A stretch of DNA of 7,057 nt from Gammaproteobacteria bacterium (GTDB lineage Bacteria; Pseudomonadota; Gammaproteobacteria; SZUA-229). The stretch is from NCBI GenBank assembly GCA_030641945.1, contig DAOWLL010000083.1, forward strand, positions 1 through 7,057. Direction: 5' to 3'. The translations under genes were made by a program, and so were the position numbers. Under the pieces are notes generated by a model. The model was not told the origin of the DNA and made no database searches. It worked only from the letters and a program-made list of their open reading frames with translations. Below are positions 5,912-7,057 of this stretch, piece after piece (positions within the stretch are counted from its first letter, which is position 1; every line of letters begins with the position of its first letter).

Positions 5912-6345
5912 CAGACCATCCCCAGAAACTGCAGAGTATAAACAGTTAATAACGCGATCATGATAGAGATGCCGAAACAAACAATATTGCGGTAAACGGC
6001 AAAGCGCGTGCCTAGCATCAGGGCCTCAGCAGGAAGCTGTACAATGCCGACCGTTACCCATGTAACCAACATAGCAGTAACAGCAATCAGACCGACTCCG
6101 CTGCTTAGCAGTTCTCCACCTAAAAGATAGCTGGCAAGCGGGTGGCCAGCCGCGATACTGCCGATAGTGGCACCTAGCAGGGCGTCGGGAATATCACCAT
6201 TGCCAAATACACCGGTAGAAATCTCATCCGGGAACAGTGTAATCACCAGGCTGGTAGCCAGCAGCATACCTACAATAATGGGTAAGATATTAATGAATGT
6301 TCGTACAGTCTTATTCAGGCTGGATTTTAGTTGATTTTCTTTCAT
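5911..6345 (-). CDS. Small permease, first half-type (YraQ/UPF0718-like)
   Basis: This 144-residue membrane protein has hydrophobic segments at about 17-38, 54-78, 82-103 and 119-142. The block IGSIAAGHPLASYLLGGELL (61-80) followed by SSGVGLIAVTAMLVTW corresponds to the N-terminal core repeat of COG0701/PF03773 permeases, with Gly67-His68-Pro69 at the helix bend. It is about half the normal family length. It starts inside the stop of the radical SAM gene (ATGA, 4-nt overlap) and ends in a 1-nt overlap with the next gene, so all three are likely translated as a coupled set. The assignment to the family is by pattern, and the transported compound is unknown. Confidence 0.72.
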   Translation of the reverse strand: MKENQLKSSLNKTVRTFINILPIIVGMLLATSLVITLFPDEISTGVFGNGDIPDALLGATIGSIAAGHPLASYLLGGELLSSGVGLIAVTAMLVTWVTVGIVQLPAEALMLGTRFAVYRNIVCFGISIMIALLTVYTLQFLGMV

Positions 6346-7057
6346 TGTAATTCATGCCTTTGTTCCTTTTCACGCACGCTAGATATACATCTCACAAAAT
6401 AGCGTTCGCCAAGATAATCCACTTGCTTGAGCTTATGTTCTGTAATCAATTCATCCACGAGTGTCCAGTCAGCCTTAGCTCGCCCCAGTAACTGATTAAC
6501 CGCGGACTCGCGCATGGGATGTACAGCAGTGATGCTGAGCAAATCTTGTCGCACATTACCGGTAAAGGCAAAAGCATCACCTTCGTAACCAATAAGATAT
6601 TCCACATGATCCAGACGGGCTGCCATGACCTGATAGGAATGATTCAGTGTGATTTCATCTGGTGCACGGATGCCGCTCTCGGCTGTGGGCCGTGTCGGAA
6701 TCGAAAGATAACTGCAGTAAACGCCGATTTCTTTAAGAAATTCAGCAACATCGGACAGGTCATCCGCATTATCATTGATGCCGTTTATCAACATTGTCTC
6801 GGCTACTAATTGACCCTGGAAATCACCGGCAAACTGATGGATGCCATCCATGACATCATTCAGGCGCAGTGCTTTATGGGGGCGATTGACCAGTTTCCAA
6901 GTCTCCTCATTAACGCTATCAACCTTCAGCGAGACCCAGTCAGCCTTGCCAATCGCAGCACGGACGTCTTTGCGCCAAAGCAGAGAAGCATTTGAAATTA
7001 CGGCGACCGGAATATTTAGCGGCTGCAGTAATTCGATTGTTTTACCGAGGTTGATAT
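6342..7057 (-). CDS. Radical SAM protein, COG0731-like (partial, N-terminus outside window)
   Basis: The frame is open from the window edge to the stop at 6342, giving about 238 C-terminal residues; the true start and the CxxxCxxC cluster motif lie beyond 7057. Visible blocks are IPVAVISNASLLWRKDVR near the edge, ADWVSLKVDSVNEETWKLVN, then NRPH, LVAETMLINGIND and YLSIPTRPTAESG. This is the pattern of COG0731 Fe-S oxidoreductases (radical SAM; NASLL, D..NEET...NRPH, GIND and P.RP blocks), the group that also contains TYW1-like enzymes. A winged-helix-like tail follows (about the last 70 residues, rich in charged residues). An internal ATG at 6851 is not a sensible start because the conserved core continues upstream of it. 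It is the first visible gene of the operon and overlaps the first permease gene by ATGA. The substrate is unknown; modification or assembly of a compound handled by the permease and ZIP proteins is an inference. Confidence 0.88.
   Translation of the reverse strand, partial: INLGKTIELLQPLNIPVAVISNASLLWRKDVRAAIGKADWVSLKVDSVNEETWKLVNRPHKALRLNDVMDGIHQFAGDFQGQLVAETMLINGINDNADDLSDVAEFLKEIGVYCSYLSIPTRPTAESGIRAPDEITLNHSYQVMAARLDHVEYLIGYEGDAFAFTGNVRQDLLSITAVHPMRESAVNQLLGRAKADWTLVDELITEHKLKQVDYLGERYFVRCISSVREKEQRHELQ

Noticed and set aside
5399..6345. ArsP organoarsenical exporter
   Set aside because: The half-permeases have one cysteine each and lack the clustered cysteine core of ArsP; no arsR or arsenic gene is nearby.
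6342..6851. Stand-alone gene starting at the ATG at 6851
   Set aside because: The conserved radical SAM sequence continues in frame upstream of this ATG to the window edge, so it is an internal methionine.

Overview
All protein genes in this window lie on the minus strand, so they read from right to left. The gene set is bacterial: a YaiI-type protein, a bacterial sucrose synthase, a ZIP transporter, a NifX-like protein and REP-type palindromes. It fits an environmental proteobacterium, most likely a gammaproteobacterium. The taxonomic guess rests on gene content and repeat style only and is moderate at best.

Right part (about 4188-7057): a tightly packed operon. In order of transcription it encodes the C-terminal part of a COG0731-like radical SAM protein (cut by the window edge), two small membrane proteins that look like the two halves of a YraQ/UPF0718-type permease, a ZIP-family metal transporter and a small NifX/NifB-C-like (Nitro_FeMo-Co) protein. 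The first three genes overlap by 4 nt (ATGA) and 1 nt (TGATG). The next gaps are 35 and 20 nt. The operon ends in a stem-loop and then a good intrinsic terminator at 4188-4218. The combination suggests handling of a metal or metal cofactor, but no substrate can be read from the sequence. This is the best candidate for a little-described system here.

Middle (about 3620-4190): no gene, but a dense cluster of palindromic repeats. It holds one arm of a long inverted repeat whose partner is at the left edge of the window (1-59), a pair of inverted 26-27 nt repeats (3743-3768 and 4092-4118), a two-hairpin BIME-like element with GTAG at each foot (3876-3958), and a 29-bp-stem palindrome (3991-4072).

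Left part (1-3740): a segment bounded by the long inverted repeats. It carries sucrose synthase (reversible sucrose + NDP to fructose + NDP-glucose), a small zinc-ribbon protein with one membrane segment, and a YaiI/UPF0178 protein. Just upstream of yaiI is a short reading frame, broken by an in-frame TGA, that overlaps the yaiI start by ATGA. It may be a decayed small gene. Sucrose synthase looks more GC-rich than the genes around it.
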